A stretch of 35,069 nucleotides of DNA from NCBI GenBank assembly GCA_022652985.1, contig JALCRY010000023.1:1-35069 (forward strand), written 5' to 3'. Below the pieces are notes generated by a model. That model made no database searches and had not been told where the DNA came from. It saw nothing but the letters and a program-made list of their open reading frames with translations. Below, in pieces: positions 1 through 7,708 of this stretch. Made by a program: the position numbers and the translations under genes. The stretch comes from Eubacteriaceae bacterium. GTDB lineage: Bacteria > Bacillota > Clostridia > Peptostreptococcales > Anaerovoracaceae. Position 1 is the stretch's first letter. The number at the start of each line of letters is the position of its first letter.

Positions 1-11
1 AAAAATAATAG

Positions 12-31
12 GTGTAGAACTACACTTTTTT
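12..31 (+). terminator. Small intrinsic terminator of an upstream gene
   Basis: GTGTA (12-16) and TACAC (21-25) pair around a GAAC loop and are followed directly by six T residues (26-31). This is a compact plus-strand terminator shape. The gene it would serve lies left of the window. Confidence 0.5.
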
Positions 32-40
32 GTAATTATC

Positions 41-82
41 AAAGGCCTATAAACGTTGTGTTTACAATGCTTATAGGCCTTT
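41..82. terminator. Strong long hairpin, probable bidirectional terminator
   Basis: A perfect 12-bp inverted repeat, AAAGGCCTATAA (41-52) with TTATAGGCCTTT (71-82), is extended by an inner 6-bp stem (54-59 with 64-69, one G-U). The outer arms start with A and end with T residues on both strands, so it could stop transcripts from either side. With the hairpin at 12-31 it closes whatever precedes this window. Confidence 0.6.
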
Positions 83-219
83 ATTCTTTGATTTTGCTGC
101 AAAACTCAAGATATTATCTCCTCACTTTATTGTTACCATATCATAATACAACTATCTAAAATACGCGTCAAACTATATTGCACCTTTTACTGATGTCTGC
201 GGCGGTGTATAATCGAACC

Positions 220-897
220 ATGAAAAGATGCATAATAATAACTTCATATATAGAAGGCGATCTGAAAACAATATACGTTCCGGAGCCCGGCGACACTGTG
301 ATCTGCGCGGACAACGGCTATCTGGCCGCAGCGAAGGCCGGCATCGTGCCGGATCTTCTGATAGGCGATTATGATTCTCTGCAGACGGATCTTCCGGACG
401 GCATCAGACACCTGACTTTCCCTGTCCATAAAGACTATACTGACACCGGCCTGTGTCTTGACTGGGCATGCACCGGCGGATTCAAAAATGTCTCGGTCAT
501 AGGCGGACTCGGAGGCAGACTCGATCATACCCTGGCAAATCTGCAGGACCTCATCGGTTTCACCAGACGCGGCCTGCATGTTGAAATGTTCGACAGGATC
601 AATTATGTAACCGTGCTCGACGGACCGGCGGAAACGACTCTGAGAGCCGATACACTGAGACGTGAAAAAGCCGGAGATCCTCCTGTCATACTCGGTGAAG
701 ACGGCCCGCGTCTCGGGCTTTTCGCCTTCACTGAAAAAGTAAGCGGGATCTTTTCATCCGGTGTGGAATATCCGCTCAGCGATGCCGTGCTGAGATATGA
801 CTTTCCTCTCGGCTCAGGAAATCCGTTCACCGAAGAAGAAGTCCGCATCAGGATCGACAGCGGTACTCTTCTGGTATCGGTTTCAGACAACAAATAA
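220..897 (+). CDS. thiN: Thiamine pyrophosphokinase
   Basis: It transfers pyrophosphate from ATP to thiamine, making the cofactor TPP in the cytoplasm. The 225-aa length fits the family. Family motifs are visible: an acidic ADNGYLAA stretch near residue 30, IVPDLLIGDYDS near 43-54 and GGLGGRLDHTLANL near 95-108, which form the metal, ATP and thiamine sites. I chose the ATG at 220 because homologues begin with a short beta strand (KRCIIIT) and upstream in-frame Met codons give an unrelated leader. No clear ribosome binding site precedes it; instead a TATAAT lies at 208-213, which would put transcription start almost at the ATG. It fits with the TPP-riboswitch-controlled thiT at 2126, since imported thiamine must be pyrophosphorylated. 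Confidence 0.88.
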   Translation: MKRCIIITSYIEGDLKTIYVPEPGDTVICADNGYLAAAKAGIVPDLLIGDYDSLQTDLPDGIRHLTFPVHKDYTDTGLCLDWACTGGFKNVSVIGGLGGRLDHTLANLQDLIGFTRRGLHVEMFDRINYVTVLDGPAETTLRADTLRREKAGDPPVILGEDGPRLGLFAFTEKVSGIFSSGVEYPLSDAVLRYDFPLGSGNPFTEEEVRIRIDSGTLLVSVSDNK

Positions 898-927
898 CAT
901 TTACACAGACTTCTTTTTATAACTTCA

Positions 928-977
928 GGGGCTGCCGCATCGGGAATTCATCCATTTCCCCGAATGCCGCAGCCCCC
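928..977. terminator. Bidirectional terminator between convergent genes
   Basis: GGGGCTG (928-934) pairs with CAGCCCC near 970-976, and the stem continues inward through CCGCAT/ATGCCG (one mismatch) and CGGG/CCCG. It sits between the convergent ends of thiN (+) and the crotonase (-). U-tracts on either side are modest, so it may work partly as a simple barrier. Confidence 0.6.
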
Positions 978-1005
978 TTGATATTATCTCAATGTACTTT
1001 TGTGT

Positions 1006-1782
1006 TTATTTATTTTTCCAGACAGCATCTCTCTTTTCCAGGAATGCCGTCATGCCTTCTGCCTTGTCTTCCGAACTGAAGCATGTCGACATGCATTCGA
1101 TCTCGAACTGTGAAGCCGTCTTCATGTCGAGGTCCGCGCCTACATTGATCGCTACTTTTGCCTGAGCGACCGCTATAGGAGCCTTGCTCATGATCGTCCT
1201 GGCAACTTTTTCAGCAGTCGGCATCAGATCTTCCGGCGCAACGCAGTCTTCCGCCAGACCCAGCTGCTTTGCTTCCGGCCCTTTGATGTTCTTGGCCTGC
1301 ATGATAATATATTTGGCCATGCCCTTCCCGACAAGTCTTGTCAGTCTCTGTGTGCCGCCGAATCCCGGAATGATGCCGAGGTTGACTTCAGGCTGTCCGA
1401 AGAGAGCATTCTCCGAAGCGATCCTGATGTCGCACGCCATACTGAGCTCGCAGCCGCCGCCGAGCGCATAGCCGTTGACTGCCGCGATGACAGGTTTCTG
1501 AAGCGCTTCTATCTGATTCATTACTGCATGACCCTTGTACATATACGCTCTGCCTTCCTGAGCGTTTAATTTGCACATCTCGGCAATATCCGCGCCTGCT
1601 ACAAATGCTTTCCCCTCGCCTGTCAGGATGACGACTTTTATCTCGTCGTTCTTCTGGCACTCATGAAAAGCAACATGCAGATCGTTCAGTGTCTCTGTGT
1701 TGAGAGCATTCAGAGCTTTCGGTCTGCTCATAGTAATATATGCAATGCCTTCTTTTACTTCGAATTTTAAATTGTTGTACAT
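1006..1782 (-). CDS. crt: Enoyl-CoA hydratase / crotonase (3-hydroxybutyryl-CoA dehydratase type)
   Basis: It reversibly hydrates short-chain enoyl-CoA, typically crotonyl-CoA and 3-hydroxybutyryl-CoA in butyrate-forming Clostridia. The 258-aa product is full length. The oxyanion-hole and catalytic segments are intact: GGGCELSMACD with Glu112 and FGQPEVNLGIIPGFGGTQRL with Glu132, matching the two catalytic glutamates of the family. A further start 45 bases upstream is possible, but the ATG at 1782 begins the family-typical MYNNLKFE and has an AAAGGAT ribosome binding site about 10 nt upstream. It is alone: no thiolase, 3-hydroxybutyryl-CoA dehydrogenase or acyl-CoA dehydrogenase is nearby, so the exact pathway cannot be read from context. 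Confidence 0.88.
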   Translation of the reverse strand: MYNNLKFEVKEGIAYITMSRPKALNALNTETLNDLHVAFHECQKNDEIKVVILTGEGKAFVAGADIAEMCKLNAQEGRAYMYKGHAVMNQIEALQKPVIAAVNGYALGGGCELSMACDIRIASENALFGQPEVNLGIIPGFGGTQRLTRLVGKGMAKYIIMQAKNIKGPEAKQLGLAEDCVAPEDLMPTAEKVARTIMSKAPIAVAQAKVAINVGADLDMKTASQFEIECMSTCFSSEDKAEGMTAFLEKRDAVWKNK

Positions 1783-1922
1783 TTTTGGTGATCCTTTCTT
1801 TTGCTCTGCCCATGTCAGGTCAGGCATAATAAAGTTAAAAAATTAACACTTTAATAGTATTATGATAACTTGAAGGCTGAATAAAAGCAACACAATTACG
1901 AGAAATTCTTCTATATCAGTAT

Positions 1923-1951
1923 TTGACACGCTCTTCGTTAGATGCTATATT
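1923..1951 (+). promoter_or_regulatory. Sigma-70-type promoter of thiT
   Basis: TTGACA (1923-1928), a 17-nt spacer and TATATT (1946-1951) form a near-consensus promoter. Transcription would begin near 1958, about 30 nt before the TPP aptamer. Confidence 0.7.
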
Positions 1952-1987
1952 ATTTGTGCATAGAGATATGCAGGCTTTTATATTATT

Positions 1988-2068
1988 AGCTAGGGGAGCT
2001 TACGCTGAGATGCGCTGACGAGGCGCATACCCTATACCTGATCCGGACAATGCCGGCGTAGGGAAGCA
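1988..2068 (+). ncRNA. TPP riboswitch (THI element)
   Basis: The aptamer shows the diagnostic THI-box segments in order: GGGGAGC near 1994, GCTGAGA near 2004, ACCCTATACCTGATCCGG near 2029-2046, and AATGCCGGCGTAGGGAAGC near 2049-2067. It binds thiamine pyrophosphate and is expected to switch off thiT, which follows directly. Confidence 0.95.
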
Positions 2069-2088
2069 AGCATTTGGATGTCCGACAT

Positions 2089-2125
2089 CCTCCCCTCCTG
2101 TGAATGTTGAATGGGAGGTTTTTTT
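2089..2125 (+). terminator. Expression-platform terminator that also carries the thiT ribosome binding site
   Basis: CCTCCC (2089-2094) can pair with GGGAGG (2113-2118), followed by seven T residues (2119-2125). GGGAGG is also the ribosome binding site for the ATG at 2126. An alternative small hairpin, GGATGT (2076-2081) with ACATCC (2085-2090), competes for bases 2089-2090. Ligand-bound RNA could therefore stop transcription, hide the ribosome binding site, or both. Confidence 0.7.
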
Positions 2126-2788
2126 ATGAATACAACATCACTTCAAGGATTTTTTGAATCCACCGGCGGACAGATAATTACTGTCGTCGTCATTCTCGCA
2201 CTTTTCCTCATTATTCTCAGAAGCGGAAAATCTAAAAAGAACGATACCAAGGCGGTCGTAGTATGCGGAATTCTTGTGGCTCTGTCTACGGTGCTTGGCA
2301 TGATAGTAGTTTTCCAGATGCCTCAGGGCGGCGGCATAACGCTTTTCTCCATGGTGCCTATCGTTCTGGCAGGATATTTCTACGGCGTCAAAAGAGGCCT
2401 GATGGTGGGAATGTGCGTAGGGCTTCTGAACCTGATACTGAACCCTTATGTCATCTATCCGCTGCAGCTGCTGCTTGATTACCCGATCGCTTTCGGCGCT
2501 CTGGCCCTTGGCGCTGTATTCAGAAATCGTGAAAAATTCGGGCTGACACTCTGCTATCTGTCCGGACTGTTCTGCAGATACTGCTGCGCTGTCATTTCCG
2601 GCATCGTATTTTTCGGATCATACGCGCCGGCCGGCTTCAATGCAGTAACATGGTCACTGTGGTACAACCTGACATACCTTGGTGTCGAAGGTGCGATCAC
2701 TGTCGTAGTCCTCAGCATCCCGGCTGTAAGCAATGCCTTTACGCGGCTGCGCAATCAGGCGGGTCAGCCGATATCGAGCGCGGCATAA
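2126..2788 (+). CDS. thiT: Thiamine ECF transporter substrate-binding component
   Basis: A 220-aa polytopic membrane protein of the ThiT (YuaJ) family, the thiamine-specific S component that docks on a shared ECF energy module encoded elsewhere. After an N-terminal membrane helix, the family signature GGGITLFSMVPI appears near residues 68-79, followed by GYFYGVKRGLMVG and several hydrophobic helices with aromatic-rich loops. I chose the ATG at 2126 rather than the in-frame ATG at 2111 because GGGAGG (2113-2118) is an ideal ribosome binding site with 7-nt spacing, and it would lie inside the longer reading. The TPP riboswitch immediately upstream supports the substrate assignment. Confidence 0.9.
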   Translation: MNTTSLQGFFESTGGQIITVVVILALFLIILRSGKSKKNDTKAVVVCGILVALSTVLGMIVVFQMPQGGGITLFSMVPIVLAGYFYGVKRGLMVGMCVGLLNLILNPYVIYPLQLLLDYPIAFGALALGAVFRNREKFGLTLCYLSGLFCRYCCAVISGIVFFGSYAPAGFNAVTWSLWYNLTYLGVEGAITVVVLSIPAVSNAFTRLRNQAGQPISSAA

Positions 2789-2811
2789 CTGTATAATACG
2801 TGTATAAAATA

Positions 2812-2839
2812 GAGGCTGAATACGTTCAGCCTCCTTTTT
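2812..2839 (+). terminator. Intrinsic terminator of thiT
   Basis: GAGGCTGAA (2812-2820), a TACG tetraloop and TTCAGCCTC (2825-2833) are followed by CTTTTT. The hairpin overlaps the last codons and stop of the convergent gene ending at 2826. On the minus strand it has only a weak U-run. Confidence 0.85.
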
Positions 2840-3719
2840 GTATCTGCTTTACTGCGCCAAGTATTATGTTCACCATATTATGTGCTTCGTCTTCCAGCAG
2901 CAGCGGTATCTTGAAATAGTCCTTGTGCTGTTTGCTGACCCCGACGCCAAGAACTGCGGCACGTCCCGGAACTTTGGTTCTGATATATATTCCCGGAACA
3001 TGCTCCTCCTTGAGTGCTCTCAGTATTGCCCCGGCTGTTATTTCAGAATCGTGCTCCTTCTGACATCTGATCGCGTAGGCGGTCTCATGTATTCTGTCCG
3101 CGATCTCCGGATTATAGAACTTGCCGTTGACGATTATATGCGGCAGCCGGCCGAGATTGTTTTCAGTCATTAAATCCAGATCATATCCGTCTACACTGAG
3201 CATCACTGCCGACATGACGCCGTTAAGCGGAAATTCCATCAGCACAGTCCGGGAAATACTTCCCGGTATCAGCCGGCTCATCGCCAGTGTGTTCTTCGAT
3301 ACATGCCTGAATGTGTCTATGACAGCAAGGGCAATTGCGCCTTCAAAGGCACCCGGTACTTCTTCCGTCCCCTCTCTGTATATCCTGCCGAAGGTTTCAA
3401 AAACCGTTCTTTGCGGATATACTGCGTCTTTTCCTATGCTGCTGTGCATCAGCTCCGCCTCGGACGGAGTGATGCCGCTCTTGACATTTACCGTGGCTGT
3501 GCCGCCGCCCCTTGTTTCGACCGTTATATCGCCTGCGGCAATATCAGAGATCACATTCTGGATCTTTGTGTCGCAGAGTATCGCTTTTTTCATAAGAAGA
3601 GCCGCCACAGAAAAACCGGCCGATGCATCGCCGATAAACCCCAGGTCATTCCTGACCTTACCTGTCTCGCATACTCCCGATATTAAAATTTTTGGTTTGC
3701 TTCCGTTTTTATTACTCAT
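2826..3719 (-). CDS. Hypothetical 297-aa protein, family not recognised
   Basis: I do not recognise this protein. It is a soluble alpha/beta-looking sequence without a signal peptide or membrane helix. The N-terminal part begins with a beta-strand-like KILISG and a Gly/Ala-rich segment (DASAGFSVAALL). A central region near residues 100-190 (FEGAIALAVIDTFRH, SRTVLMEFPLNGVM) and a C-terminal region near 230-290 (HDSEITAGAILRAL, VLGVGVSKQH) look like two strand-helix units. The ATG at 3719 has no ribosome binding site, but an extended -10 element (3726-3734) ends 6 nt upstream, suggesting a leaderless message. A strong hairpin separates it from the transporter gene upstream, so it is probably monocistronic. 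The length and codon use look real. Confidence 0.7.
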   Translation of the reverse strand: MSNKNGSKPKILISGVCETGKVRNDLGFIGDASAGFSVAALLMKKAILCDTKIQNVISDIAAGDITVETRGGGTATVNVKSGITPSEAELMHSSIGKDAVYPQRTVFETFGRIYREGTEEVPGAFEGAIALAVIDTFRHVSKNTLAMSRLIPGSISRTVLMEFPLNGVMSAVMLSVDGYDLDLMTENNLGRLPHIIVNGKFYNPEIADRIHETAYAIRCQKEHDSEITAGAILRALKEEHVPGIYIRTKVPGRAAVLGVGVSKQHKDYFKIPLLLEDEAHNMVNIILGAVKQIQKGG

Positions 3720-3725
3720 GACGCT

Positions 3726-3734
3726 ATTATATCA
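3726..3734 (-). promoter_or_regulatory. Extended -10 promoter element directly before an ATG
   Basis: On the minus strand TGATATAAT reads as TGnTATAAT, a consensus extended -10. The last base is 6 nt before the ATG at 3719, so transcription should start at or next to the start codon. The -35 zone would fall in the preceding GC-rich hairpin and has no TTGACA-like sequence. Confidence 0.5.
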
Positions 3735-3763
3735 CAAAACCGGCGGACATAGAGTCCGCCGGT
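3735..3763 (-). terminator. Terminator of the NSS transporter gene
   Basis: A perfect 10-bp stem is formed by 3763-3754 and 3748-3739 (arm sequence ACCGGCGGAC, 5-nt loop), followed on the minus strand by TTTTG. It lies 38 nt past the transporter stop codon and just before the next gene's -10 element. Confidence 0.75.
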
Positions 3764-3800
3764 CTGATTATTGTGTTACTCTGTTAAAAAGATCCTTCTT

Positions 3801-5216
3801 CTAGCTGAAGAGTCCGAGGCTGAAGAACGAGTCTATCTGTCCTAAGAGAATGAATGCCATTCCGATAGGTGCGATGATCTTCGTGCAGAACATGTAGAAG
3901 TTGATCGCCGGGAACTTTTCTCCCTCGAGTGTTGCTTCCGCAAGTACTGCGTCCTTTCCTGTGATCCAGCCTATGATCAGTGCCATTACGAGTGCTCCGA
4001 ACGGCATCATCAGTCCTTCTGAGAACAGGTCGAAGAAGTCGAGCCAGCAGAATCCGAGAGGCTGAGGCATTCCTGTCCCGCCGAGTCCGTCTGCAGCTAC
4101 GATAACATTCAGAACCAGGATGATAGCCGAACTTACGAGAATAGCCTTCATTCTTGACCAGCCGTCCTTGAGTTCGCCTTTTCCTGTGAGTTCCTGCAGT
4201 GATACTGTAGCAACCTCCAGCAGTGATATCGATGAAGATACTCCTGCGATAGTTGTCAGCAGATAGAACAGGAATCCGAACAGAGGACCTACAGCTCCCA
4301 TCGAATCGAATACGTTCTGCATCGTTACGAACAGCAGTCCAGGACCTCCTGCAGGCTCCAGTCCGAAAGCGAAGACTGCAGGGAATACTGCGCATGCTGC
4401 CATGACGGCTGCCAGTGTATCAAAGAATACGATTGTGATAGATGATTTCTGAAGATTGTTGTTCTTGCCGAGGTATGATCCGTAAGTGATCATTGCGCCC
4501 ATTCCTAACGACAGTGAGAAGAACATCTGGCCTCCTGCGCTGCCTAATGTAGTAATAAGGCTCTTGCCTGCCAGTGCTGACCACTGAGGCTTGAAGATGA
4601 ATGCGAATCCTGCAGCTGATCCAGGAAGCAGTGCCGCCTTGACGATCATGATAATGAGTATGAGGAAGAGCAGAGGCATGCCGATTTTACAGAAGTTCTC
4701 GATTCCGCCTGAAACTCCGCCGATACAGATAAGTGCTGTCACTACTACGAACAGTATCGCCCAGATGACAGCCTGTCCCTGATCTGTTACAAATGTTGTA
4801 AAGTAAGTAGCAGCGTCTGCGTTTACGCCCCAGCTTGCGTGGAACATGCTTCCGAGGTTGGCGATCATGTACTTGAATACATATCCGCCGAGTGTGCAGT
4901 AGAATCCCATCAGGAAAACTGCGGAAAGCATAGCCAGCCAGCCCATGAACATAAAGTTCTTGTTATTTCTTTTTCCAACCATCATGTAGGTCCCTACAGG
5001 GCCCTTCTGCTCTCTGCGGCCGAGGAAGAGCTCACCAAACATGATGATGAATCCTACGAATACGCAGAGTACGAGATAGCAGATCAGAAATGCGAAGCCA
5101 CCGTGTGTACCCATCTTATACGGGAATCCCCAGATGTTACCAAAACCGATCGCTGAGCCTATTGCAGCCATTAGGAATCCGAAGTACGAATTAAAGCCAC
5201 TATTGTTTTCACTCAT
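3801..5216 (-). CDS. Sodium-dependent transporter, neurotransmitter:sodium symporter family
   Basis: A 471-aa integral membrane protein of the NSS (SNF, LeuT-like) family, which imports amino acids or related solutes with sodium. The TM1 signature is clear near residues 13-35: FLMAAIGSAIGFGNIWGFPY followed by KMGTHGGFAF, where the unwound TM1 holds substrate and Na+. About 11 to 12 hydrophobic helices follow, including WAILFVVVTALICIGG and the TM8-like GVSSSISLLE segment. The start at 5216 has AAGGAGGGA about 8 nt upstream. A consensus promoter lies at 5353-5381 and a terminator at 3735-3763, so it is a single-gene unit. The substrate cannot be told from sequence; tryptophan, tyrosine or branched-chain amino acids are typical bacterial substrates. 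Confidence 0.92.
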   Translation of the reverse strand: MSENNSGFNSYFGFLMAAIGSAIGFGNIWGFPYKMGTHGGFAFLICYLVLCVFVGFIIMFGELFLGRREQKGPVGTYMMVGKRNNKNFMFMGWLAMLSAVFLMGFYCTLGGYVFKYMIANLGSMFHASWGVNADAATYFTTFVTDQGQAVIWAILFVVVTALICIGGVSGGIENFCKIGMPLLFLILIIMIVKAALLPGSAAGFAFIFKPQWSALAGKSLITTLGSAGGQMFFSLSLGMGAMITYGSYLGKNNNLQKSSITIVFFDTLAAVMAACAVFPAVFAFGLEPAGGPGLLFVTMQNVFDSMGAVGPLFGFLFYLLTTIAGVSSSISLLEVATVSLQELTGKGELKDGWSRMKAILVSSAIILVLNVIVAADGLGGTGMPQPLGFCWLDFFDLFSEGLMMPFGALVMALIIGWITGKDAVLAEATLEGEKFPAINFYMFCTKIIAPIGMAFILLGQIDSFFSLGLFS

Positions 5217-5352
5217 TGCAAATATCCCTCCTTGCCAAATAAATAAATGTTATGAATAAGTAAAGAAATAAGTGTTCGGTGTCGCTGCAACGATAAAATA
5301 TAAAATAATTTCGTTTGCTGGAGTAACACATAGCGCAGTTCCACCTGTAAAA

Positions 5353-5381
5353 ATTATACTACTGTCGTAATTGTCAGTCAA
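5353..5381 (-). promoter_or_regulatory. Sigma-70-type promoter of the NSS transporter
   Basis: On the minus strand TTGACT (5381-5376), a 17-nt spacer and a perfect TATAAT (5358-5353) are present. Transcription would start near 5346, giving a leader of about 130 nt. Confidence 0.75.
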
Positions 5382-5472
5382 GTCTGTAAATAAGCGTCAC
5401 TTATGTATCTCATAAATATTTGTTATACTTAAAACGGCTGTATCCGTTGATATCAGTGGGTTTTTGAGCAAA

Positions 5473-5503
5473 ACAAAAGAGCCGGTGCGCCCGTCTCTTT
5501 TGT
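5473..5503 (-). terminator. Terminator of the radical SAM gene
   Basis: ACAAAAGAG and CTCTTTTGT form a perfect 9-bp stem (5473-5481 with 5495-5503), with an inner CGG/CCG extension. It is followed on the minus strand by TTTGC and further T-rich sequence, 40 nt beyond the stop codon at 5543. Confidence 0.75.
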
Positions 5504-5542
5504 CTGTAAAAAACATTAACTTGATTTTATTCACAAAATTGA

Positions 5543-6910
5543 TTATTTATGCTGTACTCTCGCATTTCTCTTTTTATGGTATTCCGTGTTCCAGATCTTG
5601 TCCGCAACAGGAGCCCAGTTTTCAGCTGCATTTCTGGTTTTATCTGTAAGAGTATGTACATCCTCCGGACATTCAAGGTCGGTGGATTTACAGTCGCAGT
5701 TGTCGACGATTTCTTCAATAGCATCAGGATTATCCAGTATAGGACACGGCTGCATATAATTGTCATTGAACGGCTGGTGATCATGATAACCCATGAACAG
5801 CGGTGACTTATATGCTTCCAGCAATGTCTTGTCCTTGATATTCGAATCCGAGAAATGTACAAATGCGCATGGCTCAATGTCGCCGTTGGCATTGATGTGG
5901 AGATAATATCTTCCGCCGGCAATGCATCCGTTTACATACTCGCCGTCATTCCAGAAATCCATCGTGAACAATGGCTTGTTCTCTCTGAACTTCCTGACCT
6001 GTCTGTACATATATTCTCTCTGATCTGCAGTAGCGATGAGCTCAGGAACCGCATTCACGCCTACCGGCATATATGTGAATATCCAGCAGAAGAGCGCGCC
6101 CCACTCGATCAGTGCATCGATATATTCTTCGCTTCCGATCTCAGTTGCATTCTTGCTTGTGTAGCAGCATGATACTCCGAACGGCAGTTTTTTCTCTGTA
6201 AGAAGCTTCATAGCGTTTCTTACCTTCTGATATGTGCCCTTGCCTCTTCTGAAATCAGTAGCTTCTTCGAAGCCTTCTACACTGATGGCAGGAACGAAGT
6301 TCTTGACTCTGAGCATTTCATTCGCGAAATCTTCGTCAATAAGCGTCGAATTAGTGAAGGCCAGGAAAGCGCAGTCATTATGCTTTTCGCAGAGCTTGAT
6401 GATGTCGTCTTTTCTTACCAGCGGCTCACCGCCTGTATAGATATACATGTATGTTCCGAGCGCTTTTCCCTGTGTGATGATATCGTCGAGCTGTTCATAC
6501 GAAAGATTCAGTCTGTCACCGTATTCAGCCGCCCAGCATCCTGTGCAGTGGAGATTGCATGCCGATGTAGGATCAAGCAGTATTGCCCACGGAACATTGC
6601 AGTTCTCTTTTTCTCTGACTTCGTTCTGGCGCTGCATGCCAAGCACGCCCGCGTTGATAACGAAATTTGTAAATATAGTTTTTCTGACTTCAGGATCGAC
6701 CTTTGTCCAAAGACTTACGAGAAGTTTATACCACGGACTGTCTTTATCAGCCAGTACATCATTTACCAGCTGTCTCTGAGACTTGAACATTCCCATAGAA
6801 TACTTATCTACCCAATCCATAATATGCGGCAGATTTTCTTCCGGATTCTTGTCCAGATAATTATATGCCTTCATCAGTCCTTCTTTTTTGATCGTGTCCA
6901 AAACACTCAC
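5543..6910 (-). CDS. Radical SAM protein with C-terminal cysteine-rich (SPASM-like) region
   Basis: A 455-aa enzyme of the radical SAM superfamily. An N-terminal helical segment of about 100 residues precedes the core. The cluster motif CxxxCxxC is at Cys118, Cys122 and Cys125 (SACNLHCTGC), and the SAM-binding GGEP-type motif follows (YTGGEPLV). The C-terminal third has many Cys (CIAGGRYY, GDIEPCAF, MQPCPILD, NCDCKSTDLEC), which suggests one or more auxiliary iron-sulfur clusters as in SPASM proteins. The start is a GTG at 6910 with AGGTG about 6 nt upstream. No partner peptide or biosynthetic gene is adjacent, so the reaction is unknown. A cluster of inverted repeats upstream (7005-7080) suggests specific regulation. 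Confidence 0.88.
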   Translation of the reverse strand: MSVLDTIKKEGLMKAYNYLDKNPEENLPHIMDWVDKYSMGMFKSQRQLVNDVLADKDSPWYKLLVSLWTKVDPEVRKTIFTNFVINAGVLGMQRQNEVREKENCNVPWAILLDPTSACNLHCTGCWAAEYGDRLNLSYEQLDDIITQGKALGTYMYIYTGGEPLVRKDDIIKLCEKHNDCAFLAFTNSTLIDEDFANEMLRVKNFVPAISVEGFEEATDFRRGKGTYQKVRNAMKLLTEKKLPFGVSCCYTSKNATEIGSEEYIDALIEWGALFCWIFTYMPVGVNAVPELIATADQREYMYRQVRKFRENKPLFTMDFWNDGEYVNGCIAGGRYYLHINANGDIEPCAFVHFSDSNIKDKTLLEAYKSPLFMGYHDHQPFNDNYMQPCPILDNPDAIEEIVDNCDCKSTDLECPEDVHTLTDKTRNAAENWAPVADKIWNTEYHKKRNARVQHK

Positions 6911-7004
6911 TCAAATCACCTCGTTCTTTCTTAACAGTTATATTTATTCATAAATATGGGCATGCTTTACCCAAAGAATAGTATATCATCCATTTTGCGC
7001 AAAT

Positions 7005-7080
7005 TAATCAACACAATTTCAATTGTGTTGATTATTTCTACACAAATCGAAATGTGTAAATAATTTTTACACGTGTTAAA
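7005..7080. promoter_or_regulatory. Three adjacent dyads with ACACA/TGTGT cores, candidate operators
   Basis: A perfect 14-bp inverted repeat (TAATCAACACAATT at 7005-7018, its complement at 7021-7034, 2-nt gap) is followed by TACACA-N8-TGTGTA (7039-7058) and a palindromic ACACGTGT (7069-7076). They lie between cobC (ends 7112) and the radical SAM start (6910), just upstream of a TATACT element on the minus strand near 6980. The first dyad could also act as the cob operon terminator, but it lacks a good U-run. Confidence 0.5.
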
Positions 7081-7111
7081 ATTTCGCAGATGCCGGCATT
7101 TGCCGCTCCGC

Positions 7112-7702
7112 TCAGAACGCCCGGTAAGATGCGGACATCTCTGTTCCGATCCCAAATGTATAACCGTGTCCCGGACCCGGGATCCATTTGATAAATTCGC
7201 TGTTGAAATCATCTGTTCCGAAAAGATGCATCATGATCACCGCTATCGGACCGCCGTGAAGCACCGCGATATTTTTCGCGCCGGAGCGTTCTTCGAGTTC
7301 AGCCCATCCTGAATAAATCCGGCTGCAGAAATCGCGTCTTGATTCTCCCCCTTCGGGTATTACTTCACCTGACGTGTCACTGATCCACAGCTGATATGCC
7401 GGAACGTTCTTCAGTTCCTCATAACTGTGCTTTTCAAAGACCCCGAACCGCATTTCCCTGAGGGCCTCAACAGTCTCAAAGGAAATGTCCCCGTATATCT
7501 CCTGCAGAGTCTGATTCGTCCTGGTCATCCCGCTCGTGAATAACTTCGCGCCTTCGGCCGAAGGATATATTTTATCTTCCGCCAGCCGTTTCAGTTCTTC
7601 CGCACCTTCCTGTGAAAGAGGAAGATCCGCGCTTCCGTAATACCAGCGTCTGCGGTTTCCTTCGGTCTGCCCGTGCCTTATCAGTGTGATCGTCTTATCC
7701 AT
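7112..7702 (-). CDS. cobC: Alpha-ribazole phosphatase-type histidine phosphatase
   Basis: A 196-aa histidine phosphatase superfamily protein. In cobalamin synthesis CobC removes the 5'-phosphate from alpha-ribazole 5'-phosphate or from the cobalamin phosphate precursor. The catalytic LIRHGQTEGN motif starts at residue 7, with the phosphohistidine at His9. The second histidine motif, VLHGGPIAV, lies near residue 148. It is the last gene of the cob cluster, 6 nt after the short CobU-like gene, with only a weak GTGAG-type ribosome binding site, so translational coupling is likely. Without this context it could be any phosphoglycerate-mutase-like phosphatase; the gene order makes CobC the best call. 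Confidence 0.85.
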   Translation of the reverse strand: MDKTITLIRHGQTEGNRRRWYYGSADLPLSQEGAEELKRLAEDKIYPSAEGAKLFTSGMTRTNQTLQEIYGDISFETVEALREMRFGVFEKHSYEELKNVPAYQLWISDTSGEVIPEGGESRRDFCSRIYSGWAELEERSGAKNIAVLHGGPIAVIMMHLFGTDDFNSEFIKWIPGPGHGYTFGIGTEMSASYRAF

Positions 7703-7708
7703 CGCGTC

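Larger units (their letters stand above)
5217..5542. other. Intergenic region between transporter and radical SAM gene
   Basis: This 326-nt stretch holds the transporter ribosome binding site (near 5225), a roughly 130-nt AT-rich transporter leader, its promoter (5353-5381), and the terminator of the radical SAM gene (5473-5503). I see no coding sequence of note in it. Confidence 0.7.

Noticed and set aside
5333-5346. GGTGGAACTGCGC-like sequence on the minus strand in the transporter leader, resembling a T-box antiterminator core
   Set aside because: It lies at the predicted transcription start with no room for the specifier stem upstream, and no terminator with the complementary motif follows.
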